Shown piece after piece: positions 1 to 5,922 of a stretch of DNA of 24,077 nucleotides. The notes under the pieces are model-generated. The model ran no database searches. It saw only the letters and a list, made by a program, of their open reading frames with translations, and was not told where the DNA came from. Positions within the stretch are counted from its first letter, which is position 1. Each line of letters begins with the position of its first letter. A program made the translations under genes and the position numbers. This DNA is from a virus. Location: positions 1 through 24,077 of IMG/VR virus record IMGVR_UViG_3300018432_000046, one strand, 5' to 3'.

Positions 1-22
1 CCGCTCGTGCGAACACGAGCGG
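1..22 (-). terminator. Perfect hairpin downstream of the leftward genes
   Basis: Bases 1-9 and 14-22 form a perfect 9-bp GC-rich stem with a four-base loop (CGAA on the + strand, TTCG on the - strand). It lies about 30 bases beyond the stop of the last leftward gene, where a transcription terminator is expected. No T-run is visible because the window ends at base 1, so an intrinsic terminator is an inference. It could also be an operator or an mRNA 3'-end stabiliser. Confidence 0.45.
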
Positions 23-52
23 CGCAGGTCGAGCTGAGTGAACGGGTGAGCG

Positions 53-460
53 CTAGCCCCAGCACCCGCCCGTGTGGTGGTTCGTTGTCGTGCCGCACCC
101 GCCGCAGCGCTGCTGCTCTGGCTCTTGGATCAGCTCTGCGGCGTTGAAGCGGCCACCGGGCAAGCGGTAGACGGTGTCTCGGGGATCGTGCTCGGGGCGC
201 TTGCGCTGCTGCACGCGCTCGAGCGCTTCGTCGAAGCGGGCGCTCGCTCGCTCGATGTCGTGGAACATCCACAGGCACGCGGTCCCGATGGCGTCTGACA
301 GCGTCTCGTGACGAGAGTCGTCAAGCTCGTGCGGGCGGCGCAGCATCCACGCTTCGTCGTTCTGCTTGACGACGTAGAGGGGGGTGTCGCGGTTGGCGAG
401 GCGCCCGTAGTAGGTGTGCTCATCGAACTTCGTCCACGTGAGCTGCGGGCTGGTGGTCAT
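53..460 (-). CDS. Small protein with Cys/His-rich C-terminus, unknown function
   Basis: Encodes 135 aa starting at ATG 460 (MTTSPQLTW). This start has a GGAG ribosome site about 9 bases upstream. A start further upstream is possible but would translate the promoter-proximal repeat, so it was not used. The protein is soluble and mostly alpha/beta, with no membrane segment. The C-terminus carries CGGC followed by HH and a last Cys, a likely small zinc site. I do not recognise the family. It lies 74 bases after the integrase stop on the same strand but has its own promoter-like sequence and shares a 20-base leader element with the integrase gene. This suggests joint control, for example a directionality or regulatory partner; that role is inference only. 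Confidence 0.75.
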   Translation of the reverse strand: MTTSPQLTWTKFDEHTYYGRLANRDTPLYVVKQNDEAWMLRRPHELDDSRHETLSDAIGTACLWMFHDIERASARFDEALERVQQRKRPEHDPRDTVYRLPGGRFNAAELIQEPEQQRCGGCGTTTNHHTGGCWG

Positions 461-473
461 GGCGGTGTTCTCC

Positions 474-493
474 GTCTCGTCAGTGTGTGTCAC
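474..493 (-). repeat. 20-base leader repeat, copy 1
   Basis: On the - strand this reads GTGACACACACTGACGAGAC and is identical to the copy at 2000-2019. It begins 7 bases after the predicted -10 box of the 53-460 gene, so it sits at the predicted transcription start and 13 bases before the ATG. Likely an operator or shared 5' leader element. Confidence 0.8.
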
Positions 494-500
494 GAGCACG

Positions 501-529
501 AGTGTAGCGCTTACAGCGACAGCTCGCAA
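501..529 (-). promoter_or_regulatory. Predicted sigma70-type promoter for the 53-460 gene
   Basis: On the - strand, TTGCGA (524-529) and TACACT (501-506) are separated by 17 bases, each matching 4 of 6 consensus positions. The arrangement mirrors the integrase promoter at 2026-2053, with the same 20-base element following at nearly the same distance. That parallel is stronger support than the boxes alone. Confidence 0.5.
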
Positions 530-534
530 CCCGT

Positions 535-1989
535 TCAGCGACGCGTGCGGGGCACGACGACGAGACGATGCTCAGGGCCGCGCAGACCGACGCTGCGGCC
601 GGGCAGCAGCTCGACGTGGTCGACGTACGTTGTGATCACGCGGCGCTGTTCAGCGATCGTGCCGTGCTCGAGCAGCTCGAGCGACTCGTCGACGTCAGGG
701 CGGTCGTCGATCGGGAGCTGCGCAAGCTCTCGCTGCGCAGCGTTCTTCGACTCGTCGAGCACTGCTCGTGCTTCGTCGTAGTCGAGATCGTCGAACGCGT
801 CGTCGACGTCCGCGGCACGTCGTGCGAGATCACGACGACGCTCGGCGATCTTCGACAGCTTCGTCGTCAGCTCGTCGCGACGTGCAGCGTGATCGTCGCT
901 GCCGTTCCACTCGGCCGCGACGGTCGGGTTGCGCAGCCCGTCGCGCACGAGAGCGAGCACGTGCTCGTCGACAGGCAGCTCGACGATCGACGTGCAGCCG
1001 TCGACGCAGCGGTAGATGCGCTCGTGCACGGGCTTGCCGCGACGAGTGATGTCACGCTCGATCCCGTACGCAGGCTTCGTGCAGACGCCGCAGCGGATGA
1101 TCGTCGACAGCAGATGACGTCGCGTCTTGCGGGCGAGCTTAGGGCCGCGCTCAGCGAGCACTGCGCACATCTCACGCCACTTCGACTCGTCGAGGATCGG
1201 GTCCCACGTGCCCGTGCGCTCGACGCCGTCGTGGGTGAACAGAGCCACATGCGTGGGCGACTCGAGCATCTTGCGCAGGTTGCCGTTGCGCCACTGCCCG
1301 CCGCGACGGGTCGCGATGCCGCGTTCGGTGAGGTCGTCAGCAATCGACGTCAGTGTGTGCCCCGCAAGCACGCGGTCGACGCAGTCACGCACGATGTCTG
1401 CTTCGTCGTCGACCACCTTGAAGCTCGGCGCCGCGACTTCGTAGCCGAACACGGGTTGGCCGAGATGCGGCAGACCCTTCGCTGCTCGAGCGTTGCGGCG
1501 CTCGCGGCCGCGCACCTTCATGACACGGATCTCGTGCTCGTCGATGACGGACTTGATCCCGGTCACGAGACGCTCGCCGCCGTTGCGCCATAGCTCGCCG
1601 CCGCGGTAGCTGTGCACGCTGTCGACGCCCGCAAGCTCGGCTTTGTCGAGCCAGTTGTCCCAGCGAGCAGCGCCGCGGATCAAGCGTGACTGCTCGCACG
1701 AGATGACGACGCAGATGCGGCCAAGAGCGAGCGCGTCTTGCAGTGCTTCCCAGCCGGGCCGGAACACGTCTTCGTCAGCCGCGGTCAGCGACGGGTCAGA
1801 GAACACGAGCACGGGCACACCGGGGAAGTGCAGCGCTGCGTACGCCCGCCCGAGTTCCTCTTGGTCGTGCACGCCCTCTTTCTTGCCGCGGTGGTCGTCA
1901 GAGATGCGCACGTAGATGGCGACGTAGCGCACGCTCGGTTCGCTGTCGTTGAAGAGCGGCAGCTCAGCCGCACTGGTGATGGCTGTCAT
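535..1989 (-). CDS. int: Large serine recombinase (phage integrase)
   Basis: A 484-aa site-specific recombinase that would join attP and attB through a 5'-phosphoserine intermediate. The N-terminal resolvase domain has YVRIS with nucleophile Ser30 and Arg28, and a second active-site motif EQSRLIRG. A recombinase domain follows, then a zinc ribbon with Cys300, Cys303, Cys328 and Cys332. After that comes a helical coiled-coil segment typical of large serine integrases that controls directionality. Length is normal for the family. I chose ATG 1989 (MTAITS) because AGGA lies 7 bases upstream; a start 10 codons earlier would translate the leader repeat. It is transcribed from its own predicted promoter. 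Several HTH proteins in the window are candidate directionality factors. Confidence 0.96.
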   Translation of the reverse strand: MTAITSAAELPLFNDSEPSVRYVAIYVRISDDHRGKKEGVHDQEELGRAYAALHFPGVPVLVFSDPSLTAADEDVFRPGWEALQDALALGRICVVISCEQSRLIRGAARWDNWLDKAELAGVDSVHSYRGGELWRNGGERLVTGIKSVIDEHEIRVMKVRGRERRNARAAKGLPHLGQPVFGYEVAAPSFKVVDDEADIVRDCVDRVLAGHTLTSIADDLTERGIATRRGGQWRNGNLRKMLESPTHVALFTHDGVERTGTWDPILDESKWREMCAVLAERGPKLARKTRRHLLSTIIRCGVCTKPAYGIERDITRRGKPVHERIYRCVDGCTSIVELPVDEHVLALVRDGLRNPTVAAEWNGSDDHAARRDELTTKLSKIAERRRDLARRAADVDDAFDDLDYDEARAVLDESKNAAQRELAQLPIDDRPDVDESLELLEHGTIAEQRRVITTYVDHVELLPGRSVGLRGPEHRLVVVPRTRR

Positions 1990-1999
1990 CGGGGGTCCT

Positions 2000-2019
2000 G
2001 TCTCGTCAGTGTGTGTCAC
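2000..2019 (-). repeat. 20-base leader repeat, copy 2
   Basis: Identical to 474-493. It starts 6 bases after the predicted -10 box of the integrase promoter and ends 10 bases before the integrase ATG, again covering the expected transcription start. Confidence 0.8.
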
Positions 2020-2025
2020 ACGACG

Positions 2026-2053
2026 AGCATACTCCGATGAGTCCGAGTATCAA
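2026..2053 (-). promoter_or_regulatory. Predicted integrase promoter with overlapping dyad
   Basis: On the - strand, TTGATA (2048-2053) and TATGCT (2026-2031) are 16 bases apart. The inverted repeat ATACTC/GAGTAT (2029-2034 and 2045-2050) overlaps both boxes, so a bound repressor would block polymerase. A second site, the 20-base repeat, follows at the predicted +1. The promoter is predicted by eye and untested. Confidence 0.55.
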
Positions 2054-2061
2054 CTACGTGC

Positions 2062-2100
2062 GACACGCTCGACGGCGGCACCCCCTCGCCGGATCGTGTC
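2062..2100 (-). terminator. Nested inverted repeat between accessory operon and integrase promoter
   Basis: GACACG (2062-2067) pairs with CGTGTC (2095-2100), and CGGCG (2073-2077) pairs with CGCCG (2087-2091), leaving a 9-base C-rich loop. It starts 12 bases beyond the stop of the 2113-2466 gene, so it may end the leftward accessory transcript before the integrase promoter. There is no T-run on the - strand. A serine-integrase attP next to int is an alternative reading. Confidence 0.4.
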
Positions 2101-2112
2101 AGCAGCTCGAAG

Positions 2113-2466
2113 CTAGTCGAACCGGTCGGTGCGCTTCGCCGCGCCGAGATCTCGCAAGTCGGTGCCCTTGCGGCCACCTTTCATGAAGGCGTCGAACAGC
2201 TTGTCGAATTCCGACGTGATGTGAGCCACGGCGCTGTCCATCGCGCTGCGAAGCGTGTCCGCGTAGTCATCAAGTCCGGCTTTCACGGCAGCGTCGATGA
2301 GCGCTCGCACGTCGGTCGCGATCGCTTCGTCACGTTCGTGCCGCAGCTCGCGGATCACTCGACGAGCTTCCTTCAGCTCTGAGCGCACTTCGCTGAGCAT
2401 CGTGCGCGCTTCGGTGGCTTGCGCCGACAGCTCGTCGATCAAGCTCGTCCAGTCGCGTTCGCTCAT
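2113..2466 (-). CDS. Coiled-coil protein, unknown function
   Basis: Encodes 117 aa. Residues roughly 10-50 form a charged heptad-like helix (SEVRSELKEARRVIRELRHERDEA), followed by a second amphipathic helical part and a basic tail ending KRTDRFD. There is no membrane segment or Cys. The start ATG overlaps the stop of the upstream gene (ATGA) and has a full AGGAGG site, so translation is coupled but also independently strong. The upstream partner is a two-TM protein with a cytoplasmic tail, so a membrane-associated pair is possible. The family is not recognised. Confidence 0.8.
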   Translation of the reverse strand: MSERDWTSLIDELSAQATEARTMLSEVRSELKEARRVIRELRHERDEAIATDVRALIDAAVKAGLDDYADTLRSAMDSAVAHITSEFDKLFDAFMKGGRKGTDLRDLGAAKRTDRFD

Positions 2467-2741
2467 GACCCCTCCTGTCGCATGCGCTCAGCTTCGATCC
2501 GGAGCAGTGACTCGTCGAGCCGGTGGCCGAGCCGCGACGTCGAGCGCACGTTGAGCGCGGCGAGCATCGGCAGAACGACGAGCGCTGCCCAATTCCAGCG
2601 TGAGCCACCGGCGAAGAGCGCGAACACGTTCACGACCCAGGCGAACAACAACAAGCCGAGCACGATGCGCAACCAGCGTCGCGACCGGTGAGCGGTGGCG
2701 ATCGTCGTTCGCTCCCACTCGTCGAGACGGCTCCGATCCAT
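2463..2741 (-). CDS. Two-TM small membrane protein
   Basis: Encodes 92 aa. A basic N-terminus (RSRRW near residues 20-24) precedes TM1 at about 25-44 and TM2 at about 49-66. A charged helical tail of some 25 residues follows. The positive-inside rule places both ends in the cytoplasm. ATG 2741 has AGGAG 6 bases upstream. The 3' end overlaps the next gene by ATGA. The size and topology resemble prophage membrane proteins that alter the host surface or block superinfection, but no motif proves this, and a holin-like role is less likely away from a lysis cassette. Confidence 0.8.
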   Translation of the reverse strand: MDRSRLDEWERTTIATAHRSRRWLRIVLGLLLFAWVVNVFALFAGGSRWNWAALVVLPMLAALNVRSTSRLGHRLDESLLRIEAERMRQEGS

Positions 2742-2788
2742 ACGTGCTCCTGCCAGAATGGCTCATGCGAACACCGGGCCGGGACGTC

Positions 2789-3055
2789 TCAACGTTCTGG
2801 CTCGGCCTCGTGGTCGGTCTGACCGCAGCGAGCGTGTTCGTCGTGCTCGTGCTCGCCGCGGTTGTTGCTCGCTGTCACAGCAGCGTTGCCTCCGGTCAGA
2901 CGAACGAATTCGTTCCAGCACTGCTCGCACCCGACCGTGCGCCGCACTGAGAACTTCAACGTCACGCCCGCTAGCGCTGTGCCCGTGGCGTCGACGACGT
3001 AGAACCGTTCGGTGCCGGGTCGTTCGCCGCAGCGATGACACAGCTCGTCGCTCAT
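2789..3055 (-). CDS. Zinc-ribbon small protein, unknown function
   Basis: Encodes 88 aa starting at ATG 3055 (MSDELCHRCG), which overlaps the upstream stop as ATGA. CHRCG at residues 6-10 and CEQC near 43-46 form a likely four-Cys zinc ribbon enclosing a beta-rich segment (RFYVVDATG...VTLKFSVRRTVG). The tail is His/Glu-rich and probably disordered; its codons are the antisense of a hydrophobic-looking stretch on the + strand, which I judged a shadow. The next leftward gene starts 47 bases beyond the stop. Confidence 0.7.
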   Translation of the reverse strand: MSDELCHRCGERPGTERFYVVDATGTALAGVTLKFSVRRTVGCEQCWNEFVRLTGGNAAVTASNNRGEHEHDEHARCGQTDHEAEPER

Positions 3056-3411
3056 GACAGCCGCGCCATGCATCGTGCGCAGTACGGGCGGTCGTTCATG
3101 AGCTTCCAGTCGGGCGGCATGCGAGCAACGACGTCATCGTGTTCGTCAGGTTGCAGCAGCACCGCAGCCGCGGTCTGACAGCCAGCGCAGCGGATCGCCG
3201 ACTGCAACTTCGTCGAGAACGTCGCGAGCACGCGCATCGTGCGGTCGATCTGCTCGAGCGCGATGCCCAGCAGGCGGGTCACGAAAAAGGACCACACGAG
3301 CATCACGAAGTACATCCAGCGCCACGGCACGGGCCAGCGCAGCAGCGTCGTGCACAGCAGGATCATGATCGTCGCCAGCGCGAGCGCTGCGTTCAGCGTG
3401 ACTGGTCTCAT
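3052..3411 (-). CDS. Two-TM protein with cytoplasmic zinc ribbon
   Basis: Encodes 119 aa. TM1 spans about residues 4-24 and TM2 about 33-52, joined by a short Trp/Pro/Arg-rich loop. A soluble C-terminal domain carries CAGC (75-78) and CARC (111-114), a likely zinc ribbon. The first 70 residues are therefore membrane anchor plus a short helix. ATG 3411 overlaps the previous stop, and its own stop overlaps the next start, so it is inside a coupled cassette with a zinc-ribbon protein and an HTH protein. A membrane-tethered sensor or exclusion protein is a guess from architecture. Confidence 0.8.
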   Translation of the reverse strand: MRPVTLNAALALATIMILLCTTLLRWPVPWRWMYFVMLVWSFFVTRLLGIALEQIDRTMRVLATFSTKLQSAIRCAGCQTAAAVLLQPDEHDDVVARMPPDWKLMNDRPYCARCMARLS

Positions 3412-3848
3412 CGGTTCGGTGGCTGGACACGGCCAGCGTCGATCCAGTCGGCGATGTCACTGCGGCGATAGCGCACCCGACCGCCGACGCGGACGTACGC
3501 AGGGCCGCGCTGCTGCTGTCGCCAGTTGCGTATCGCTCGCACGCTCGTCGCGAGCTGCTGCGCGACTTCGACCTCGTCGAGCAGATCGTCGGGGGTGCGC
3601 TCACGCTGTCGTGCGAGCACTTGCACGCCGTCAGCGTCGCCGTTGAGCACGGCCTCGAGCAGTTGCACGATGTTCTGTGCGATCGCATGGGCACTGACGT
3701 TCTCGCTGCGCTCGTGCGCGTCGTACCACGCCGTGACGGCGACCCGAAGCTCGTCGGCGGCGTCGAGCAAGGGCGACGCTGACACCGCCAGCGAGCAATA
3801 CCGCGTGCCGTCGTCGGTCGTGAGCACGTGCGGGCACTGGTCGGTCAC
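3408..3848 (-). CDS. HTH_17/MerR-like DNA-binding protein with N-terminal Cys motif
   Basis: Encodes 146 aa from GTG 3848, overlapping the upstream stop as GTGA. The C-terminal 55-60 residues are a helix-turn-helix of the excisionase/AlpA class: DEVEVAQQLATSVRAIRNW, then a wing with YVRVGGRVRYRRSDIADWI. The N-terminus has Cys5, His7 and Cys18, a possible metal site, followed by a helical segment. The fold suits a recombination directionality factor, an operon regulator, or a small DNA architectural protein; for serine integrases the directionality factor is unpredictable by family. The 70-residue N-terminal helical part makes it longer than a simple Xis. Confidence 0.8.
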   Translation of the reverse strand: MTDQCPHVLTTDDGTRYCSLAVSASPLLDAADELRVAVTAWYDAHERSENVSAHAIAQNIVQLLEAVLNGDADGVQVLARQRERTPDDLLDEVEVAQQLATSVRAIRNWRQQQRGPAYVRVGGRVRYRRSDIADWIDAGRVQPPNR

Positions 3849-4531
3849 GACTCGTCAGCGTGCGCCTCGATCACGGCGATCCACGACGAGCTGCCGTTTC
3901 GCAGCCCGAGGCGCATCGTCCCGTCACGATCGCGCATCGACAGATAGACGGTCAGCTCAGCGTCGACGTGCGGCAGAGGCACGCCGTTCGTCGACAGCGA
4001 CGTCGTCGGCTGCTCGACGGTCACGACAGCGACAGCGCGCTCTGGCTCCGCGACGTCGAGCTGCTCTTGCTTGGACTGCTTCGCGGCCTGCTTCGCAGCT
4101 CGAGCCGCGGCTTTCGCTTCGGCACGCTCCTTCGCTTCGTTGATCGCTCGAGCGAGAGATGCGTCCTTGCGGTTCTTCGCCGCTTCCATCGACTCGCGGT
4201 ACGCGTCCATGATCTCGGGCGTGAGCTTGTGTGTCGTCGCATTCGTGCACCGCAACCGTTTGCCGAGACGCGGTCGCCCATCGGCTCCCGGTTCGGTCTT
4301 GTACGTCTCTTCGTCGAAGGTGAAGCCGAGCGCTTTGAGCTGCTTCGCCACTTGACCCGACAAGCTCCCGGACGCGCCAAGTAGGGCGGTCAGCTCGCTA
4401 TGCGTATGCCAGTCGCCGTCGAGCCACCAGCGGCGCATCAAGCTCGACATGCCGTACAGCTCCGTCGACGGCACAGCGGGATCACGCTCTGCGGCGATCA
4501 TCTCTTCAAGCGGCGTGGTGGTGTTGGGCAT
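3845..4531 (-). CDS. Winged-helix-like protein with Ala/Lys coiled coil
   Basis: Encodes 228 aa. Residues about 25-95 look like a winged helix: TELYGMSSLMRRWWLDGDWHTHSELTALLG, then a helix and a basic beta-wing with RPRLGKRLRCT. Residues about 105-160 are a highly charged Ala/Lys/Glu helix (AKAAARAAKQAAKQSKQEQ), probably coiled coil. The C-terminal 45 residues form a small beta domain (AELTVYLSMRDRDGTMRLGLR). It overlaps both neighbours by a few bases (TGATG at its start). A DNA-binding regulator or replication-modulating protein is plausible; the family is not recognised. Confidence 0.75.
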   Translation of the reverse strand: MPNTTTPLEEMIAAERDPAVPSTELYGMSSLMRRWWLDGDWHTHSELTALLGASGSLSGQVAKQLKALGFTFDEETYKTEPGADGRPRLGKRLRCTNATTHKLTPEIMDAYRESMEAAKNRKDASLARAINEAKERAEAKAAARAAKQAAKQSKQEQLDVAEPERAVAVVTVEQPTTSLSTNGVPLPHVDAELTVYLSMRDRDGTMRLGLRNGSSSWIAVIEAHADES

Positions 4532-4917
4532 CAGCTCGCCCCTCGAGCACGCTTGCCGCTGCGACCCTTGAAGAGCGCTGCGTTCATCGACTCTTCGGTG
4601 TCGTGCACGGTGACCCTGTCGAGCACGGCTTCGCGGATCGCTTGCTGATCGACGCCGCCGCCGAGCTTGTACCCGTCGGGGTAGCTGTACGCGGCACGGT
4701 TGCGATAGCCGCGGGGCGACCAGTAGTCGCGACGCTCGACGTCGCAGCGCTGACAGATGAGCACTCGCACGATCTCACCACCCGCGTGGTAGAAGCCGAG
4801 GCGTTGCCACGAGTGCCGCAGATCTCGACACGTGAGGAACTTGTCGGGGTACGTCTCGTCGAGCTGTGCGACGTCGTCGTCGTGACGCGTCACAGCACGC
4901 AGATGCTTTCTTTGCAC
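4531..4917 (-). CDS. Zinc-finger protein of actinophage type, unknown function
   Basis: Encodes 128 aa from GTG 4917, with GGGAGGG about 9 bases upstream. Cys30 (TCRDLRHSW), possibly His35, and Cys55/Cys58 (ICQRCD) form a likely single zinc site; the pattern C-x-D/L-x-H-x-W followed by CxxC recurs in small actinophage proteins of unknown role. An aromatic, glycine-rich middle (YWSPRGYRNRAAYSYPDGY) and a basic C-terminus suggest nucleic-acid contact. It is the first gene of an overlapping leftward cassette, and 73 bases separate it from the HTH gene upstream. Confidence 0.75.
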   Translation of the reverse strand: MQRKHLRAVTRHDDDVAQLDETYPDKFLTCRDLRHSWQRLGFYHAGGEIVRVLICQRCDVERRDYWSPRGYRNRAAYSYPDGYKLGGGVDQQAIREAVLDRVTVHDTEESMNAALFKGRSGKRARGAS

Positions 4918-4990
4918 GCGGTAACCCTCCCGCTTTGTCGGTGTGACGTGGCGCAGATTAGTGCGTTCGATACGGATCGTGGGCGCCGTC

Positions 4991-5197
4991 TCACGCGTGC
5001 CCCTTGCCTGGGCCGTAGCGGCGCATCCACTCGTCGACGTCGTCGGCTGTCGTGCGCCACTGGTTGAGAAACAGCCAGCCGCGCAGCTCGCCTGAGCGCA
5101 ACGCTCGACGCACCGTCTCGGCGTTGCAACGTGCTCGCAGCGCAGCTTCCTTGACGGTCAGATACACGGGGGCGGCGGCGGGATCGAGCGATGACAT
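4991..5197 (-). CDS. Small HTH protein (excisionase/regulator type)
   Basis: Encodes 68 aa from ATG 5197, with GAGG 8 bases upstream; a longer reading begins in the control region and lacks support. Almost the whole protein is one HTH_17-type domain: VYLTVKEAALRARCNAETVRRALRSG with a wing ending in TTADDVDEWM. It is the first gene leftward of the divergent region and faces another HTH_17 gene at 5549. Such pairs in temperate phages often set the lysis-lysogeny or excision choice. This is inferred from position; no repressor-specific domain is present. Confidence 0.85.
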   Translation of the reverse strand: MSSLDPAAAPVYLTVKEAALRARCNAETVRRALRSGELRGWLFLNQWRTTADDVDEWMRRYGPGKGHA

Positions 5198-5300
5198 CGG
5201 CGGTACCTCGTTCACACGGCCCCAGCATGGCGGCGCGCGGCTCACCCCCTTTCGACGACGCATGCCGGGCTGAACGAATCACGGCCCCTCCAGTTCTCCA

Positions 5301-5338
5301 GCACCGGCCGGGGGGAGTTGTGCGTGTCCGGTCGGTGC
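5301..5338. repeat. 11-bp inverted repeat in control region
   Basis: GCACCGGCCGG (5301-5311) pairs with CCGGTCGGTGC (5328-5338) with one mismatch, which becomes a G-U pair in a + strand RNA. The 16-base loop is G/T-rich. Possible operator, or hairpin in a leader or antisense RNA. Confidence 0.55.
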
Positions 5339-5347
5339 GGTTCGGGA

Positions 5348-5387
5348 GGTTGTACCACAACAGTGCGGAGCGTGGTGGGGTTCCTAC
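5348..5387. other. attP-like imperfect palindrome (weak candidate)
   Basis: The two 15-base arms reading inward from 5348 and 5387 agree at 9 positions, including ACC-CA-CA, and enclose about 10 bases with GG in the centre. This resembles the imperfect symmetry of serine-integrase attachment sites. Distance from int (over 3 kb) speaks against it; an operator is equally possible. Confidence 0.2.
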
Positions 5388-5437
5388 AGAAAAAACTTCC
5401 GGGGGGTCAGCTCTGCACGGATCTTCCACTGGATGCG

Positions 5438-5476
5438 ACTGCGTACGACAGGGTGCGACTCGCGGTCGTACGCAGT
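5438..5476. repeat. Perfect 12-bp inverted repeat (operator candidate)
   Basis: ACTGCGTACGAC (5438-5449) and GTCGTACGCAGT (5465-5476) are perfectly complementary with a 15-base spacer. TTCCACT (5424-5430) and AGTGGAA (5474-5480) form a second, outer pair sharing the right end. The direct repeat TGCGACT occurs at 5434-5440 and 5454-5460. This is the most ordered element in the divergent region, most likely binding one of the two adjacent HTH proteins. Confidence 0.75.
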
Positions 5477-5482
5477 GGAACT

Positions 5483-5488
5483 TGTAAT
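5483..5488 (+). promoter_or_regulatory. Possible -10 box for the rightward operon
   Basis: TGTAAT matches 5 of 6 consensus positions and lies about 60 bases before the first rightward gene. The -35 position would fall inside the right arm of the 5438-5476 repeat and does not match consensus, so activation or repression by the bound protein would fit. TTGACG at 5522-5527 is another -35-like match but has a poor -10. Confidence 0.25.
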
Positions 5489-5548
5489 TCAACGGTCCTG
5501 GTCAGAGCGCTGCGGGGGCCGTTGACGCGCCCGTCATCGAGGGCCATC

Positions 5549-5767
5549 GTGCGGGGCGTGAACGCCGATCGCACCGCCGCAGACGGCCCCGAGGTCTGGT
5601 ACTACGGCCTCGACGAAGCTGCCCGCCGTCTGTGCGTCTCACGTCGCACAGTGCGCGAGATGATCGACTACGGGCAGCTCCCAGGCGTGCGTCTCGGCCG
5701 CACGATCGTCATCCCTCGAGCTGCGCTCGACGCGTTCCTCGAGGCGGCGAAGCAGGCAGCGTCGTGA
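5549..5767 (+). CDS. Small HTH_17 regulator, first rightward gene
   Basis: Encodes 72 aa. GTG 5549 has GAGGG 5 bases upstream; GTG 5558 is an alternative. After a short Ala/Asp-rich start comes a complete HTH_17/MerR-like domain: WYYGLDEAARRLCVSRRTVREMIDYGQLPGVRLGRTIVIPRAALDAFLEAA. This class includes excisionases and small phage regulators. It faces the leftward HTH gene across the control region and leads the replication operon, so a Cro-like or early-switch role is reasonable but inferred. Its stop overlaps the next start (GTGA). Confidence 0.88.
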   Translation: MRGVNADRTAADGPEVWYYGLDEAARRLCVSRRTVREMIDYGQLPGVRLGRTIVIPRAALDAFLEAAKQAAS

Positions 5768-5922
5768 GCTGGTCTGAGGTCGACCCGACGACGGGACGAC
5801 CGGCGATCTTCGACGACCCGGTCGCAGCGGTCGAGACGGTTCGCGTGCTGCGCACGATCCAGAAGCGGCTGCGCACCGAGCGGGCACAGCAGGTCGACGA
5901 CGAGCACGAGCAGGCGTCATGA
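5764..5922 (+). CDS. Small acidic helical protein, unknown function
   Basis: Encodes 52 aa from GTG 5764 and overlaps both neighbours (GTGA at its start, ATGA at its end), which is the main support for it being real. An extended beginning (SWSEVDPTTGRPAIFDDP) is followed by one amphipathic helix (AVETVRVLRTIQKRLRTERAQQV) and an acidic tail. No family is recognised. Its position between a regulator and RusA suggests an early accessory role. Confidence 0.65.
   Translation: MSWSEVDPTTGRPAIFDDPVAAVETVRVLRTIQKRLRTERAQQVDDEHEQAS

Larger units (their letters stand above)
5198..5548. promoter_or_regulatory. Divergent control region between leftward and rightward operons
   Basis: About 350 bases without a supported gene. 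It contains the inverted repeats at 5301-5338 and 5438-5476, the short dyad GTTGTACCACAAC (5349-5361), an A-run (5390-5395), and the only promoter-like AT-rich spots near the two flanking HTH genes. No close-to-consensus promoter for the leftward operon could be identified. The leftward leader would be long if transcription starts within the inverted repeats. Several frames stay open here only because of GC content. Confidence 0.7.

Noticed and set aside
53-529. 23-codon N-terminal extension of the 53-460 gene
   Set aside because: Same repeat and the promoter lie within it; ATG 460 has GGAG at good spacing.
535-2019. Integrase start 10 codons upstream at 2019
   Set aside because: It would translate the 20-base repeat also found before the 53-460 gene, and ATG 1989 has the better ribosome site.
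2765-2950. Rightward ORF with a strong hydrophobic stretch (TFWLGLVVGLTAASVFVVLVL)
   Set aside because: No ribosome site, lies antisense to a coupled zinc-ribbon gene, and the hydrophobic run is the mirror of its Asp/Glu/His-rich codons.
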